A DNA stretch of 64,000 bases from Kitasatospora herbaricolor (GTDB lineage Bacteria > Actinomycetota > Actinomycetes > Streptomycetales > Streptomycetaceae). A program made the translations under genes and the position numbers. Position 1 is the stretch's first letter. Every line of letters begins with the position of its first letter. Under the pieces are notes generated by a model, which worked only from the letters and a program-made list of their open reading frames with translations, was not told the DNA's origin and ran no database searches. The stretch is from the NCBI RefSeq assembly GCF_030813695.1, contig NZ_JAUSVA010000002.1:6324001-6388000 (forward strand), in the 5' to 3' direction. Of the stretch, positions 47,748 through 57,219 are shown piece after piece.

Positions 47748-47833
47748 AGTCGCTTGGAGAGGACCGTAGAACCCGGCTCAGCAGGGTGTCAATGGCCCGC
47801 CCGCAGGTGGATGCCGAAGCGTTACCGGACACG

Positions 47834-47872
47834 ACCGAGCCCCGCCCCCCGGCAAGGGGGACGGGGCTCGGT
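47834..47872. terminator. Hairpin terminator after the MscS gene
   Basis: ACCGAGCCCCG (47834-47844) pairs perfectly with 47862-47872, extended inward by a C5/G5 stem with one bulged A. It lies downstream of the leftward MscS gene. Confidence 0.75.
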
Positions 47873-47974
47873 GGGAGGCGTCGCGGGCCGTCCGCGCGGA
47901 CGCCCGGGCCGGGGCCGCGGCGGCCCCGGCGGCGGACCGGCCGGGACGAGGGCCCGGAGGCCGCGCAGGCCGGC

Positions 47975-49183
47975 TCAGGTGGTCTTGAGGGACCCGGGCC
48001 CGGCCTCGTCGGCCGGACGGGCCGGAGCCGGTATCGGCGCCGCGGCCAGCGACCGCGGCGAGGCCGGATCGGCCAGCGCCGACGGCGGGCCGGCGTCCGC
48101 CACCAGCACCGGGGCGACCGCGGCAGCCGCGGTCGCGGCGGCGGCCGCGGTCGGGACCTCCTCCTTGAGCTTGATCCCCGCCAGGTCGAAGGCCGCCTTC
48201 AGTCGCTGCCGAAGACCGCGGCCCACCAGCGCGGACCTGCCCGGGGCCGTCCTCGCCTCCAGTCGCAGCACCACCGAGTCCGCCGCCACCGACTCCACCC
48301 CGAGCACCGAGAACGGCGCCCAGATCAGCTCGTCGTACGGGGACTCCTTGGACAGCGCCTCCGCCGTCTCCAGGATCAGCGCCTCGACCCGGACCAGGTC
48401 CTCCTTGTAGCCGACCTGGACGTCCACCGAGGCGGTCGACCAGCCCTGGCTCATGTTGGCGATCCGCTTCACCTCGCCGTTGCGGATGTACCAGATCTCG
48501 CCGTTCGCCCCGCGCAGCTTGGTCACCCGCAGGCCGACCTCCAGCACCGTGCCGGTGGCCACCCCGGTGTCGATCTCGTCCCCGACCCCGTACTGGTCCT
48601 CCATGATCATGAAGACCCCGGAGAGGAAGTCCGTCACCAGGTTGCGGGCGCCGAAACCGATCGCCACACCCGCGACACCGGCACTGGCCAGCAGCGGCGC
48701 GAGATTCACCCCCAGGGCCGACAGCACCATCAGCGCGGCCGTTCCCAGAATGGTGAACGAGGCCACGCTGCGCAGCACTGAGCCGATCGCCTCCGAGCGC
48801 TGCTGACGCCGCTCCGGGTTGACCACCCCGGTGTTCGCCAGCAGCCCGCCCAGCCGGCTCGGCTCGGCGGCCTCGCCCTCGGCGGGCTTGGTCATCCGCC
48901 CAATCAACTGGGTGATCAGCTTGCGCACCATGGCCCGCAGCACCAGCGCGAGCACCACGATGAAGACGATCCGGATACCGCCGGCGACCCACTCCTGCCA
49001 GTGCGCGTCCAGCCAGCCGGCCGCCTCCTTGGTGCTGCTGGTGACCTCGTCCGCGCTGGTGGGGATTCTGAGGTCGAGCCCGGGCAGGCCGGACGGCGGC
49101 TGGCCCGTGCCGGGGGTGGGGGCCGTGGGAGCCGTCGTCGGGGTCGCGTCGGCGAGGAGACCGGTGACACCGGACCAGGACAC
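47975..49183 (-). CDS. MscS-family mechanosensitive ion channel
   Basis: 402 residues from the GTG at 49183 (AGGAAGG upstream); the frame remains open to 49633 but that extension is not protein-like. A Thr/Pro-rich N-terminus, then three helices: GGIRIVFIVVLALVLRAMV, ASFTILGTAALMVLSALGV, and the pore helix LLASAGVAGVAIGFGARNLV. The MscS hallmark FMIMEDQYGVGDEI follows, then the beta domain with TVLEVGLRVTKLRGANGEIWYIRNGE. An Ala/Pro-rich tail of about 70 residues is added. It releases solutes under hypo-osmotic stress. Confidence 0.88.
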   Translation of the reverse strand: MSWSGVTGLLADATPTTAPTAPTPGTGQPPSGLPGLDLRIPTSADEVTSSTKEAAGWLDAHWQEWVAGGIRIVFIVVLALVLRAMVRKLITQLIGRMTKPAEGEAAEPSRLGGLLANTGVVNPERRQQRSEAIGSVLRSVASFTILGTAALMVLSALGVNLAPLLASAGVAGVAIGFGARNLVTDFLSGVFMIMEDQYGVGDEIDTGVATGTVLEVGLRVTKLRGANGEIWYIRNGEVKRIANMSQGWSTASVDVQVGYKEDLVRVEALILETAEALSKESPYDELIWAPFSVLGVESVAADSVVLRLEARTAPGRSALVGRGLRQRLKAAFDLAGIKLKEEVPTAAAAATAAAAVAPVLVADAGPPSALADPASPRSLAAAPIPAPARPADEAGPGSLKTT

Positions 49184-49610
49184 GTGCGGGGCCTTCCTGC
49201 AGGGAGCGGTGGAGGGCCGCCGGGGACCCGGTGCGGCGCCGCTCCCGGGCCCGAAGGCCGTCCGAACCAGCCTAGCGGCCGCCCGGGGCCGTCCCGGACA
49301 GGCAGTCAGGGCTGCTCCGGCCGTCCGCGGCCGGGCCGACGCCGGGTGACGGCGGACGGTGACCGCCGAGGGGCGGGCGGGTGACGACGCGCCGAGGACA
49401 CCCCGGCGCGTCGGGTGCAACCCGGCCGCGACCTGGGCATACCGGGTATGACGGAAGACACATCCGGAATTCACGTCAGGTCCGTTACACAGGAGTGGTG
49501 GCGCCGCGCGAACACGTAAGGCGACACTGGGGGAGATCACGCACCCGCTGCGTGGTCGAACCGCTCGTCCCGGCGCGAGCCACGCGCCGCAGGCGTCCAA
49601 GGAGGCATCC
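49184..49610. other. Divergent intergenic region between mscS and the HNH gene
   Basis: 427 bases without a supported gene. A perfect palindrome CATACC-G-GGTATG lies at 49438-49450, near the lower-GC stretch 49440-49500 that is the likely promoter of the HNH gene. Confidence 0.55.
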
Positions 49611-50276
49611 GTGCCGCATGTCCTGGTCCTCAACGCGTCCTACGAGCCACTCGGCGTCGTATCGATGCGCCGCGCACTCATCCTGGTCCTCAACCACAAG
49701 GCGGTCAGCCTGGAGGACTCGGGAGTCACTCTGCACAGCGCCACCAGCGCCCTTCCGGCGCCGTCCGTCGTCCGGCTGACCCGCTTCGTCCGGGTCCCCT
49801 TCTGCGGGCCCGTCCCGCTCACCCGCCGCGCTCTGTTCGCCCGTGACCACGGGCGCTGCGTCTACTGCGGGGCCGCCGCGACCAGCGTCGACCACGTCAT
49901 CCCGCGCAGCCGGGGCGGCCAGCACCGGTGGGACAACGTCGTGGCGGCCTGCCGCCGCTGCAACCACACCAAGGCCGACCGGCACCTCACCGAACTCGGC
50001 TGGCGGATGAAGCGCCAGCCCGCCCCGCCCAGCGGCCTGGCCTGGCGCATCATCGGCACCGGGATCAAGGACCCGCGCTGGCGGCCCTACCTGGAGCCGT
50101 ACGGGGCGAACGACCAGTTCCGGGAGTACGAGCACCACGACCATACCGAGTTCGCCGGGGCCCACCCGGTACCGCTCGGCCGGGCGCACGCCGCCCATTC
50201 CCTCCCGGTGCACGGCGCCCCCGCGCGCCCCGCGCCGGGCCGCCGCGGGGAGCAGCCCGAACCGCTCTCCGCCTGA
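49611..50276 (+). CDS. HNH endonuclease
   Basis: 221 residues, GTG with RBS AAGGAGG. The N-terminal half (VLVLNASYEPLGVVSMRRAL) is typical of a large actinobacterial HNH group. The HNH domain (about 80-135) has two CxxC zinc pairs, CVYCG and CRRCN, and the catalytic His in SVDHVIPRSRGGQHRWDNVV. The extra C-terminal region (YLEPYGANDQFREYEHHDH) is acidic and His-rich. The family is widespread and usually a housekeeping nuclease of unknown target. It stands alone. Confidence 0.9.
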   Translation: MPHVLVLNASYEPLGVVSMRRALILVLNHKAVSLEDSGVTLHSATSALPAPSVVRLTRFVRVPFCGPVPLTRRALFARDHGRCVYCGAAATSVDHVIPRSRGGQHRWDNVVAACRRCNHTKADRHLTELGWRMKRQPAPPSGLAWRIIGTGIKDPRWRPYLEPYGANDQFREYEHHDHTEFAGAHPVPLGRAHAAHSLPVHGAPARPAPGRRGEQPEPLSA

Positions 50277-50387
50277 TCCCGCTCCACAAAGGGCCTGCCC
50301 CGTCATATCCCGGTACGCCTCATGGGCCGCCGACGCACCCCGAGCGGGAGCGCCGGCGGCCCGCCGTCCTTACGGCGGCGGCGCGCG

Positions 50388-53300
50388 TCAGTGCGGCTGC
50401 GCCGGGGGCGCGGCGGGGGGCGCGGCCGGAGCGCCCGGCTGCACGGGAGGTGCCACCGGCGGCGCGGCCGGCGTGACCGCGTAGGTCTCGATGCCCCAGA
50501 GCGAGTACCCGTACTTGGTGGCCCGCGACACGCCCTGCACCCGCAGGTACACCGCGCCCGGCGCGTCGAAGCGGACCGTCTCGGTGCCGCCGCCGCCGTC
50601 GTCCACCGAGGCCACCGTCGTCCAGGACACCCCGTCCGCCGAGGTCTGCACCTTGTACGAGGCGGCGTACGCGGCCTGCCAGTGCAGCACCACCGCGCCC
50701 AGGTGGACCGCCTGCGGCAGCTTGAGCTGCACCCAGGCGCTGTCCGAGGCGGGCGAGGACCAGCGGCTCTTCGGGTCGCCGTCGGCCACCGCCGAGGCCG
50801 GGAAGGCCGGCGTCTCGTCGCCCGAGGAGGTCGCCGTCGCGGTCGGCGCCAGGTCGGCGCCACCGGTCGGCGGCACCACGTGCACCTGCAGCACCTGCCG
50901 CACGCTGGCCGTGCCCGCCGTGAACACCACCGGCACCTGGTACGTCCCGGAGGGCGTCTCCGGGGTGGCCGTGATCAGCAGCGGGGTCCCCACCCGGCCG
51001 CCGCGCGGCACCGTCACGGCGGCCACCGGAGTGACCGTCAGCCCCTTGGCGATCGGCGGCACCTCCGTGCGCAGCTCACCGGTCACCCCCTCCGGCCGGC
51101 CGGCCTCGACGAACGCGCGGGTCTGCGCGGGCGCGGACGCGCCGGTCACCACGTCCACCGCGGTGTCCGACAGGCTCAGCCGCGCGGCCGGCGTGTCCGC
51201 GTACCAGGGGATCACCTGGTTGACGACCGGCGGCTCCCCGCCGGGCTGCCAGGTCAGCCGGACCGCGCCCGCCGGCAGCCCGCCGGCCGGCAGCTCGTTG
51301 TAGCCGGGCCGGACCGTGCCGATCTCCGCCCAGCTGCCGTCCGCCCGGCGCACCTGCACCGTCGCGGTGGCCCGCACGCCCGGGTCGGTCAGCACGGTGA
51401 GGCGGTCCAGTGGACGGTCGGCGCCCAGCTCCACGGTCAGCGGCTCGTCGGCGGCGGTGGGCGCGGTGGCCGCCCGGTAGGCGGTGTCCGGGTTGTTGTC
51501 CAGCACGGCCGCGGCCGAGAAGCCGGGCGTCGCCGCCGGGCCGCCGGAGACGCTCGTCGGGACCTCGCCCGGCGCCGTGACGGTGAACTCGCGGATCGCG
51601 ACGGCGGTCTTCTGCGCGGCCGTGGCCCGCAGCCGCACCGCCCTCACCACCTCGCCGGCCGGCACCGGCGCCGTGACGCTCTTCTGCCGGCTGACCTGGG
51701 CCAGCTGCTTCCAGCCGCCCTCGCCGGTGGAGTACTCCAGCACCCCGTCCCGGATGTAGTCGTCCACCGCGGTCGCGGCGTCCGGGCCGTTGCCCCAGGA
51801 GCCCATCAGTACCGTCACGCTGCCGACCGGGCGCCCGTCGCCGAGCGATATCCCCACCGAGTCGCCGGGCTGCGGCGGCGCGGAGCTCCAGTAGAAGGTG
51901 CCGGCCTCCCCGTCCGTCATCAGCGCCGGCGGGTGCTCGTTCGCGGCGCCCAGGGTGCTGGTCGGCGTCACGCTGCCGCCCGCCACCCCGGCCCAGGTGT
52001 CCGCCACCCGCACGGCGTGCTCCAGGAAGGGGCCCAGCACGCCCCCGCCGACCGTCGCCGGGCTCTGACCGGCCTGGTCGCGCAGCCGGCCGAGCTCCAC
52101 CCGGGCCTTCCAGGCAGCCGTGCCGTCACCGCCGCGCTGCGCCAGCAGCATGTCGATCGCGGACTGCCCGGCCAGCCCGTACGCCCGCAGCGGGGCCAGC
52201 CAGGGGCCGGCCTCGGCGGCCAGCGCGGCCGTCGCCCGGTCGCCCGCCAGGGTCTGCGGAGCCGCCGCCATCGCCCCGAAGGCCTCCCGCAGCGGGGCCG
52301 CCGCGTCCAGCAGCCTCGCCTGGTCGGGGGCGTTGCCGGAGGCCGGCTCCAGCGCCGACCAGAACCGCTCCAGCAGCGGCGCCAGGTAGCCGGACTCCTG
52401 CTTGGCCAGCGGGGACGAGGAGCTGTTGCCGGCCAGCGCGGTGACCGCGCCCAGCACCGAGGCCGGGCCGGTGACCGGGCCCGCGGCGGGGCCGGCCAGC
52501 GAGCGCACGGCGGCCTTCCAGGACTCGTCCGGCTGGTAGCCGGCCGGGTTCCAGGCGAAGTCGCCCGCCGTGGCGAGCGCGATCCGGGAGGCCACCGGCT
52601 GCTGCATCGCACCGGTCAGCAGGGCGGCCGAGCGGGCCGCGACCTCCGGGTCCCGGCCGGTGTAGGCGCCCAGGTAGAGGCGGTCCGGGCTGGAGTCGTT
52701 GACCGGGTAGTTGTCCAGGGTGACCAGCGGGTGCCCGTACAGCGCGCCGGTGTCGGCGGCCTGAGCGCCGGTGATCTTCTCGGGGATCACCCCGACCCCG
52801 CTCCAGGCGATCTGCACGCCCTCGGGCAGCGCCGCCGCCAGGGCCTTGCGGTACGGCGTGGAGCCCTGCTGGTGGTACTCGGTCGGCACCACGGACAGCG
52901 GCGCCAGCCCCGGGTTCTTCGCGATCAGCCGTTGCTGCACCTTGCCGACCAGCTCGGCCTGCGCCTTGGCGGCCGCGGCCGGCCCGGAGCCGAAGGCGCG
53001 CTTGTCCCCGCCGCAGTGCCACTCGTCGTAGCTGACGTCCAGGAACTGCAGCTGGAAGGAGCCGAAACCGATCCGGCGCAGCCCGTCCAGCTTCGCGATC
53101 AGCGCGTCCACGTCCTTGCCGGAGCTGTAGCAGAACGACTGACCGGGGTCGATCGCGTAGCCCAGCGTGATGTGGTTGCGGCGGGCCTCGGCGGCCAGCG
53201 CCGCCAGCTCCTCGGCCTGCGCGGCCGGGTAGGCGTCCCGCCAGCGGGCGAGGCGGTACGGGTCGTCGCCGGGGGCGTAGAGGTAGAAGTTCTGCTTGGA

Positions 53301-54371
53301 GCGGCCCAGGAAGTCCAACTGGTCCAGCCGCTGCTGCTGGGTCCACGGCCGGCCGTAGAAGGCCTCGGCGGTGCCGCGCACCGGCGCGCCGCCCGGCCAG
53401 TCGCGCAGCGAGATCCCCGGCAGGCCCAGGGTGCCGGCGTTCGCCTGGGCAGGCTGCGCGACGGGCTCGCCGCCCGGCGCCGGCGCCTGGCCCTGACCGG
53501 CCGGGACGGCCGCCAGCAGCTGCCGCAGGCTCTGCGCCGCGTAGTAGGTGCCGGTGGCGTCCACGCCCGCGAGCACCACCGCGCCGTACGTCCCGCCGCC
53601 CTGCGCCGCCAGCTGACCCGCCGACAGCACGTACCCGCCGGCCGGCAGCCCGGCCGGCGAGGGCACGGCGCTGTCCTTGTCGCCCGCGGTGGCCGCCAGC
53701 TCGCGCAGCACCTGGTCCACCACCGGATCGGCGCCCTCGGCCGGGCCGCCCACGTACACCACCAGCGAACCGGCCGCCGGCTGCGGCGACTCCGGCCGCG
53801 GCGTCAACGTGCTCGCCCCGGCGATCGACAGCACCTCGCGCACCGCGTCCACCGCGGCGTCGTCCGCCTTCGGCGCCAGCACCAGCGTCACCTCGGCCGG
53901 CACCGACACCGGCCGCCCCGCCACCGTCTGCTGCTGCGGACGCGGGAAGACCTGCGGATTCGCCAGGCTCCCCAGCGGCGTCTGCGCCTCCCCGCCCACC
54001 ACGTCGGCCGCCGCCGCGTACGCCGTCGGCGCCGCGTACGAGGACGGGGCGCTCACCAGCAGCCCGCCGACCACCGCGGCCGCCGACAGCGTCGCCGCGA
54101 CCTGCAGGGTCCGCCGACGCTGCGAGGGGACCCGCACCGCGCCCGCGGCCACCGCCCGCTCGGCCCGTACGGACGCCAGCAACGGCTCCGTCCCCTTGAT
54201 GTCGGCTATCAGCCGGTCCGCCGCCCGCGGCGCCAACTGCCGGGCCGTCCGCGCGGTCGCCCGCCGGGCCGCCAGCGCGGCCGGGTGCTGCAGCACGTCC
54301 CGCAGGGCGGCGCTCTGCTCCAACTGCTGCCTCAGCCTGCGGCCGGCGGCGACGGACACACGGGACTGCAC
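50388..54371 (-). CDS. Large exported GH84-type beta-N-acetylglucosaminidase
   Basis: 1327 residues from the GTG at 54371, which has AGGAGG six bases upstream (the frame is open to 54404). An unusual basic helical N-terminus of about 85 residues precedes one hydrophobic helix (about 90-110). GH20-like/alpha-glucuronidase-type N domain (about 135-320), then the GH84 barrel starting GTAEAFYGRPWTQQQRLDQLDFLGR with NFYLYAPGDDPYR and HITLGYAIDPGQSFCY. Further on are an Ala-rich helical region, several beta-sandwich regions and a C-terminal F5/8-type carbohydrate-binding domain ending in a Pro/Ala tail. It should remove terminal GlcNAc from polymers outside the cell and may feed the csn/mur genes nearby. 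Confidence 0.85.
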   Translation of the reverse strand: MQSRVSVAAGRRLRQQLEQSAALRDVLQHPAALAARRATARTARQLAPRAADRLIADIKGTEPLLASVRAERAVAAGAVRVPSQRRRTLQVAATLSAAAVVGGLLVSAPSSYAAPTAYAAAADVVGGEAQTPLGSLANPQVFPRPQQQTVAGRPVSVPAEVTLVLAPKADDAAVDAVREVLSIAGASTLTPRPESPQPAAGSLVVYVGGPAEGADPVVDQVLRELAATAGDKDSAVPSPAGLPAGGYVLSAGQLAAQGGGTYGAVVLAGVDATGTYYAAQSLRQLLAAVPAGQGQAPAPGGEPVAQPAQANAGTLGLPGISLRDWPGGAPVRGTAEAFYGRPWTQQQRLDQLDFLGRSKQNFYLYAPGDDPYRLARWRDAYPAAQAEELAALAAEARRNHITLGYAIDPGQSFCYSSGKDVDALIAKLDGLRRIGFGSFQLQFLDVSYDEWHCGGDKRAFGSGPAAAAKAQAELVGKVQQRLIAKNPGLAPLSVVPTEYHQQGSTPYRKALAAALPEGVQIAWSGVGVIPEKITGAQAADTGALYGHPLVTLDNYPVNDSSPDRLYLGAYTGRDPEVAARSAALLTGAMQQPVASRIALATAGDFAWNPAGYQPDESWKAAVRSLAGPAAGPVTGPASVLGAVTALAGNSSSSPLAKQESGYLAPLLERFWSALEPASGNAPDQARLLDAAAPLREAFGAMAAAPQTLAGDRATAALAAEAGPWLAPLRAYGLAGQSAIDMLLAQRGGDGTAAWKARVELGRLRDQAGQSPATVGGGVLGPFLEHAVRVADTWAGVAGGSVTPTSTLGAANEHPPALMTDGEAGTFYWSSAPPQPGDSVGISLGDGRPVGSVTVLMGSWGNGPDAATAVDDYIRDGVLEYSTGEGGWKQLAQVSRQKSVTAPVPAGEVVRAVRLRATAAQKTAVAIREFTVTAPGEVPTSVSGGPAATPGFSAAAVLDNNPDTAYRAATAPTAADEPLTVELGADRPLDRLTVLTDPGVRATATVQVRRADGSWAEIGTVRPGYNELPAGGLPAGAVRLTWQPGGEPPVVNQVIPWYADTPAARLSLSDTAVDVVTGASAPAQTRAFVEAGRPEGVTGELRTEVPPIAKGLTVTPVAAVTVPRGGRVGTPLLITATPETPSGTYQVPVVFTAGTASVRQVLQVHVVPPTGGADLAPTATATSSGDETPAFPASAVADGDPKSRWSSPASDSAWVQLKLPQAVHLGAVVLHWQAAYAASYKVQTSADGVSWTTVASVDDGGGGTETVRFDAPGAVYLRVQGVSRATKYGYSLWGIETYAVTPAAPPVAPPVQPGAPAAPPAAPPAQPH

Positions 54372-54953
54372 AGGGGGCCTCCTCGCAGTGAGTGCCCAGG
54401 TCAACGGGCCGGACGCACGGAGTGATCATCGATCGGCGACCGACCCGGGTGCCGCGCTCGGCCACCCACGATCCCCGGTCGCGGCCAAAGCCCACCAGCT
54501 GAGACAGGCGGTGTCAACGTGGGCGGCTTGTATATCCGGTTTGTGATGGTTAATCCGTTCGTGGGCGGTGCGCTCGACACGGCGTGTTCCCGGTCCGGGT
54601 GGGTTCGTCGGATCGGACCGGGCCGCCTCGTCGTCGAAGGCCGTGACAGCCGCCTGAAGCGGTACGGGGGAGGCGTCGCCTGCGCGCCGTGGTGTCGGCC
54701 ACCGGGGGCCGGGCGTTGCCGGGGCACCCGACACGACGGGGCGGGGGCAGTGCGGCGGGACGTCCGCCCGGATGCCCCGGCCGACGCCGGACCTCCGGCC
54801 GCTGCTCGGTCCGGGAGGCGAGCGCCTCGCCCCCGTCACCCGTCCCGCCGCACCGCCCCCGCCCCGTCGTGTCGTGCCGGGTCGGCCGACCCCCGCGCGG
54901 GTAGGACTTGTGCTGTCCCGTACGGGCGTCGCCGAGACCCGCAGGAGCCGCGA
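54372..54953. other. Structured intergenic region between GH84 and malQ genes
   Basis: 582 bases without a supported gene. An AT-richer stretch (54525-54560, TTGTATATCCGG...GGTTAATCC) is the most promoter-like part. The malQ side holds a 34-base inverted repeat pair, smaller hairpins (for example GAGGCGAGCGCCTC near 54814) and a CCCGTACGGG palindrome at 54917-54926. Confidence 0.6.
54729..54874 (+). repeat. 34-base inverted repeat upstream of malQ
   Basis: Arms 54729-54762 and 54841-54874 match as inverted repeats at 33 of 34 positions, enclosing 78 bases with further hairpins. It lies 80-225 bases before the malQ start and could fold as a long stem in the leader RNA. Confidence 0.75.
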
Positions 54954-57176
54954 GTGGCCGCATACCTCGACCGTGACGAAACAGGCAGCCGGCAGGTGCC
55001 GGCGCAGGACGCCCCGCCGCCTCCGCCGGAGTTGGTGGCGCTGGCGCACGCGCACGGCGTGGACAGTACGTACGACCCGGGCAGCGGGCCGGTGCCGGTG
55101 GGCGCGCGGACGCTGGTGGCGGTGCTGGCCGCGCTGGGGGTGGAGGCGGGGACGCCGGAGGCCGTCAGGGAGTCGATGGAGCGTCATCTGGCGCAGGCCA
55201 AGGCCAGGTTGCTGCCGCCGAGCGTGGTGGTGCGGGCCGGGCGGCGGACGGCGCTGGACGTGCCGGCCGACGCCCGGGTGAGCATCGAGCTGGAGGACGG
55301 CGGCGAGTGGACGCTGCCCGCCGCCCGCTCGCACTGGCTGCCCGCGGACCTGCCGCTCGGCCGGCACCGGCTGCTGGCCGTGGTGGGCGAGCGGCGGGCA
55401 GAGGCGGCGCTGATCGTCGCGCCGGAGCGGCTGGACGCTCTGCGGGGCCGCAGTTGGGGGTTCCTGGCGCAGCTGTACTCGGTGCTGTCGGAGCGGTCCT
55501 GGGGGATGGGCGACCTGGGGGACCTCGCCGAGCTGGCGCAGTGGGCGGGCGCCGGGCTGGGCGCCGGCTTCGTGCAGATCAACCCGCTGCACGCGGCGCT
55601 GCCGGGGGTGCCCTCCGACCCGTCGCCGTACCGCCCCTCCTCGCGACGGTTCGCCGATCCGGTGCACCTGCGGGTCGAGGCCGTCCCCGAGTACGCGTAC
55701 CTGCGGCCGGGGCAGCGCGGCCGGGTGGAGGACCTGGCGCGCCGGGCCGGCCTGCTGCGGGCGGAGGTGCTGGAGCACGACGGGCTGATCGACCGGGACG
55801 CGGTCTGGACGCTGAAGAGCGAGGCACTGGAGCTGCTGCACCAGGCCCCGCGCGGGGTGGGGCGCGAGGCCGCGTACCGGGCGTACGTCCGGCGGGAGGG
55901 CGCGTGGCTGGAGAAGTACGCCGTCTGGTCGGCGCTCGCCGAGGCGCACGGAAGTGACTGGCACGCCTGGCCGAAGGGCCTGCGCCGCCCCGACAGCCCG
56001 CACGTCACGCTGGCGAGCGGCGAGCTTGCCGCCCGGGTGGAGTTCCACCGCTGGCTGGCCTGGCAGGTGGACGAGCAGCTCGGGCAGGCCCAGCAGGCCG
56101 CCGAGCGGGCCGGTATGACCGTCGGGCTGATCCACGACCTCGCCGTCGGCGTGCACCCGAACGGCGCGGACGCCTGGGCGCTCCAGGACGTGCTGGCCAC
56201 CGGCATCTCCACCGGCGCCCCGCCGGACGCCTTCAACGCCCACGGCCAGGACTGGGGCCTGCCGCCCTGGCGCCCGGACGCGCTGGCCGCCGCCGGCTAC
56301 GCCCCGTACGCCGAACTGCTGCGCTCGGCCGCCCGGCACGCCGGCGCGCTGCGGATCGACCATGTGATGGGGCTGTTCCGGCTCTGGTGGGTGCCGGAGG
56401 GCCACCGCCCGACCGAGGGCGCGTACGTGCGCTACGACGCGGAGGCGATGCTCGGCGTGCTGGCCCTGGAGGCGCACCGGGCCGGGACGGCGGTCATCGG
56501 TGAGGACCTCGGGACGGTCGAACCGGGCGTGCGCGAGGTGTTGGCGGCGCGCGGGATCCTCGGCACCTCCGTCCTGTGGTTCGAGCGGGACTGGCAGGCG
56601 AAGGGCGAGATCCTGCCGCCCGCCCGCTGGCGCGCCGACTGCCTGGCCACCCTGACCACGCACGACCTGCCGAGCACCGCCGCCCGCCTCTCCGGCGAGC
56701 ACGTGGAGCTGCGCCACCGGCTGGGGCTGCTGGCCCGCGCGCTGGGCGAGGAGCAGGCCGAGGCGGCGGCCGAACTGGCCGACTGGCGGGCCGAACTGAC
56801 CCGGCTGGGCCTGCTGGCGAAGGGTGAGCCGCTGGACCCGCAGGTGCTGCACCGGTTCCTGCTGGCGACGCCGGCCGAGCTGGTGGGCGTCTGGCTGCCC
56901 GACACCGTCGGCGACCCGCGCCCGCAGAACCTGCCCGGCACCTGGGACCAGTACCCCAACTGGCGGCTCCCGGTGGCGGACGCGGCCGGCCGGCCGCTCA
57001 CCCTCGACCGGCTGGCCGCCGCACCCGGCACCGCCGCCCTCGTCTCGGTGCTGGCGGAGCTGAACCGTCAAGGCGGCGGGGAGGACGGGAAGGGCAGGAC
57101 GGGCGCGGCGGGCGCGAAGGAACCCGCGGAGGCGCAGCGCCCCGGCCCGGCCCCGGCGGCGGGCCCGGAAGGCTGA
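54954..57176 (+). CDS. malQ: 4-alpha-glucanotransferase (MalQ, GH77)
   Basis: 740 residues from the GTG at 54954 (AGGAG six bases upstream). N-terminal actinobacterial extension (about 1-160), then the GH77 barrel: LAQLYSVLSERSWGMGDLGDLAELAQWAG, FVQINPLHAALPG, the nucleophile Asp in ALRIDHVMGLFRLWWVPEG, the acid/base Glu in IGEDLGTVEPGVREVLAARGILG, and the third Asp in LTTHDLPSTAARL. The end reads PGTWDQYPNWRLP, the usual GH77 finish. It shuffles alpha-1,4-glucans in glycogen/maltodextrin metabolism. An Ala/Gly-rich tail is appended. Confidence 0.92.
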   Translation: MAAYLDRDETGSRQVPAQDAPPPPPELVALAHAHGVDSTYDPGSGPVPVGARTLVAVLAALGVEAGTPEAVRESMERHLAQAKARLLPPSVVVRAGRRTALDVPADARVSIELEDGGEWTLPAARSHWLPADLPLGRHRLLAVVGERRAEAALIVAPERLDALRGRSWGFLAQLYSVLSERSWGMGDLGDLAELAQWAGAGLGAGFVQINPLHAALPGVPSDPSPYRPSSRRFADPVHLRVEAVPEYAYLRPGQRGRVEDLARRAGLLRAEVLEHDGLIDRDAVWTLKSEALELLHQAPRGVGREAAYRAYVRREGAWLEKYAVWSALAEAHGSDWHAWPKGLRRPDSPHVTLASGELAARVEFHRWLAWQVDEQLGQAQQAAERAGMTVGLIHDLAVGVHPNGADAWALQDVLATGISTGAPPDAFNAHGQDWGLPPWRPDALAAAGYAPYAELLRSAARHAGALRIDHVMGLFRLWWVPEGHRPTEGAYVRYDAEAMLGVLALEAHRAGTAVIGEDLGTVEPGVREVLAARGILGTSVLWFERDWQAKGEILPPARWRADCLATLTTHDLPSTAARLSGEHVELRHRLGLLARALGEEQAEAAAELADWRAELTRLGLLAKGEPLDPQVLHRFLLATPAELVGVWLPDTVGDPRPQNLPGTWDQYPNWRLPVADAAGRPLTLDRLAAAPGTAALVSVLAELNRQGGGEDGKGRTGAAGAKEPAEAQRPGPAPAAGPEG

Positions 57177-57207
57177 CCCCGGCGCGCGGCCCCGGGTAAG
57201 GGGCCGG

Positions 57208-57213
57208 TACGGT
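57208..57213 (+). promoter_or_regulatory. Candidate -10 box (TACGGT) for a leaderless small-protein transcript
   Basis: TACGGT fits TANNNT and ends six bases before the GTG at 57220. Confidence 0.5.
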
Positions 57214-57219
57214 GGAAAC

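Larger units (their letters stand above)
47604..47974. other. csnR promoter region (371 bases)
   Basis: Holds, from csnR outward, a 24-bp-period repeat (47633-47704), the GGAAACTTTCC operator (47737-47747) and the MscS terminator hairpin (47834-47872). No additional gene. Confidence 0.75.

Noticed and set aside
50322..54425. A 1367-codon open frame on the plus strand
   Set aside because: It is antisense to the GH84 gene, Arg/Gly/Pro-rich and without motifs; an effect of GC-rich third positions.
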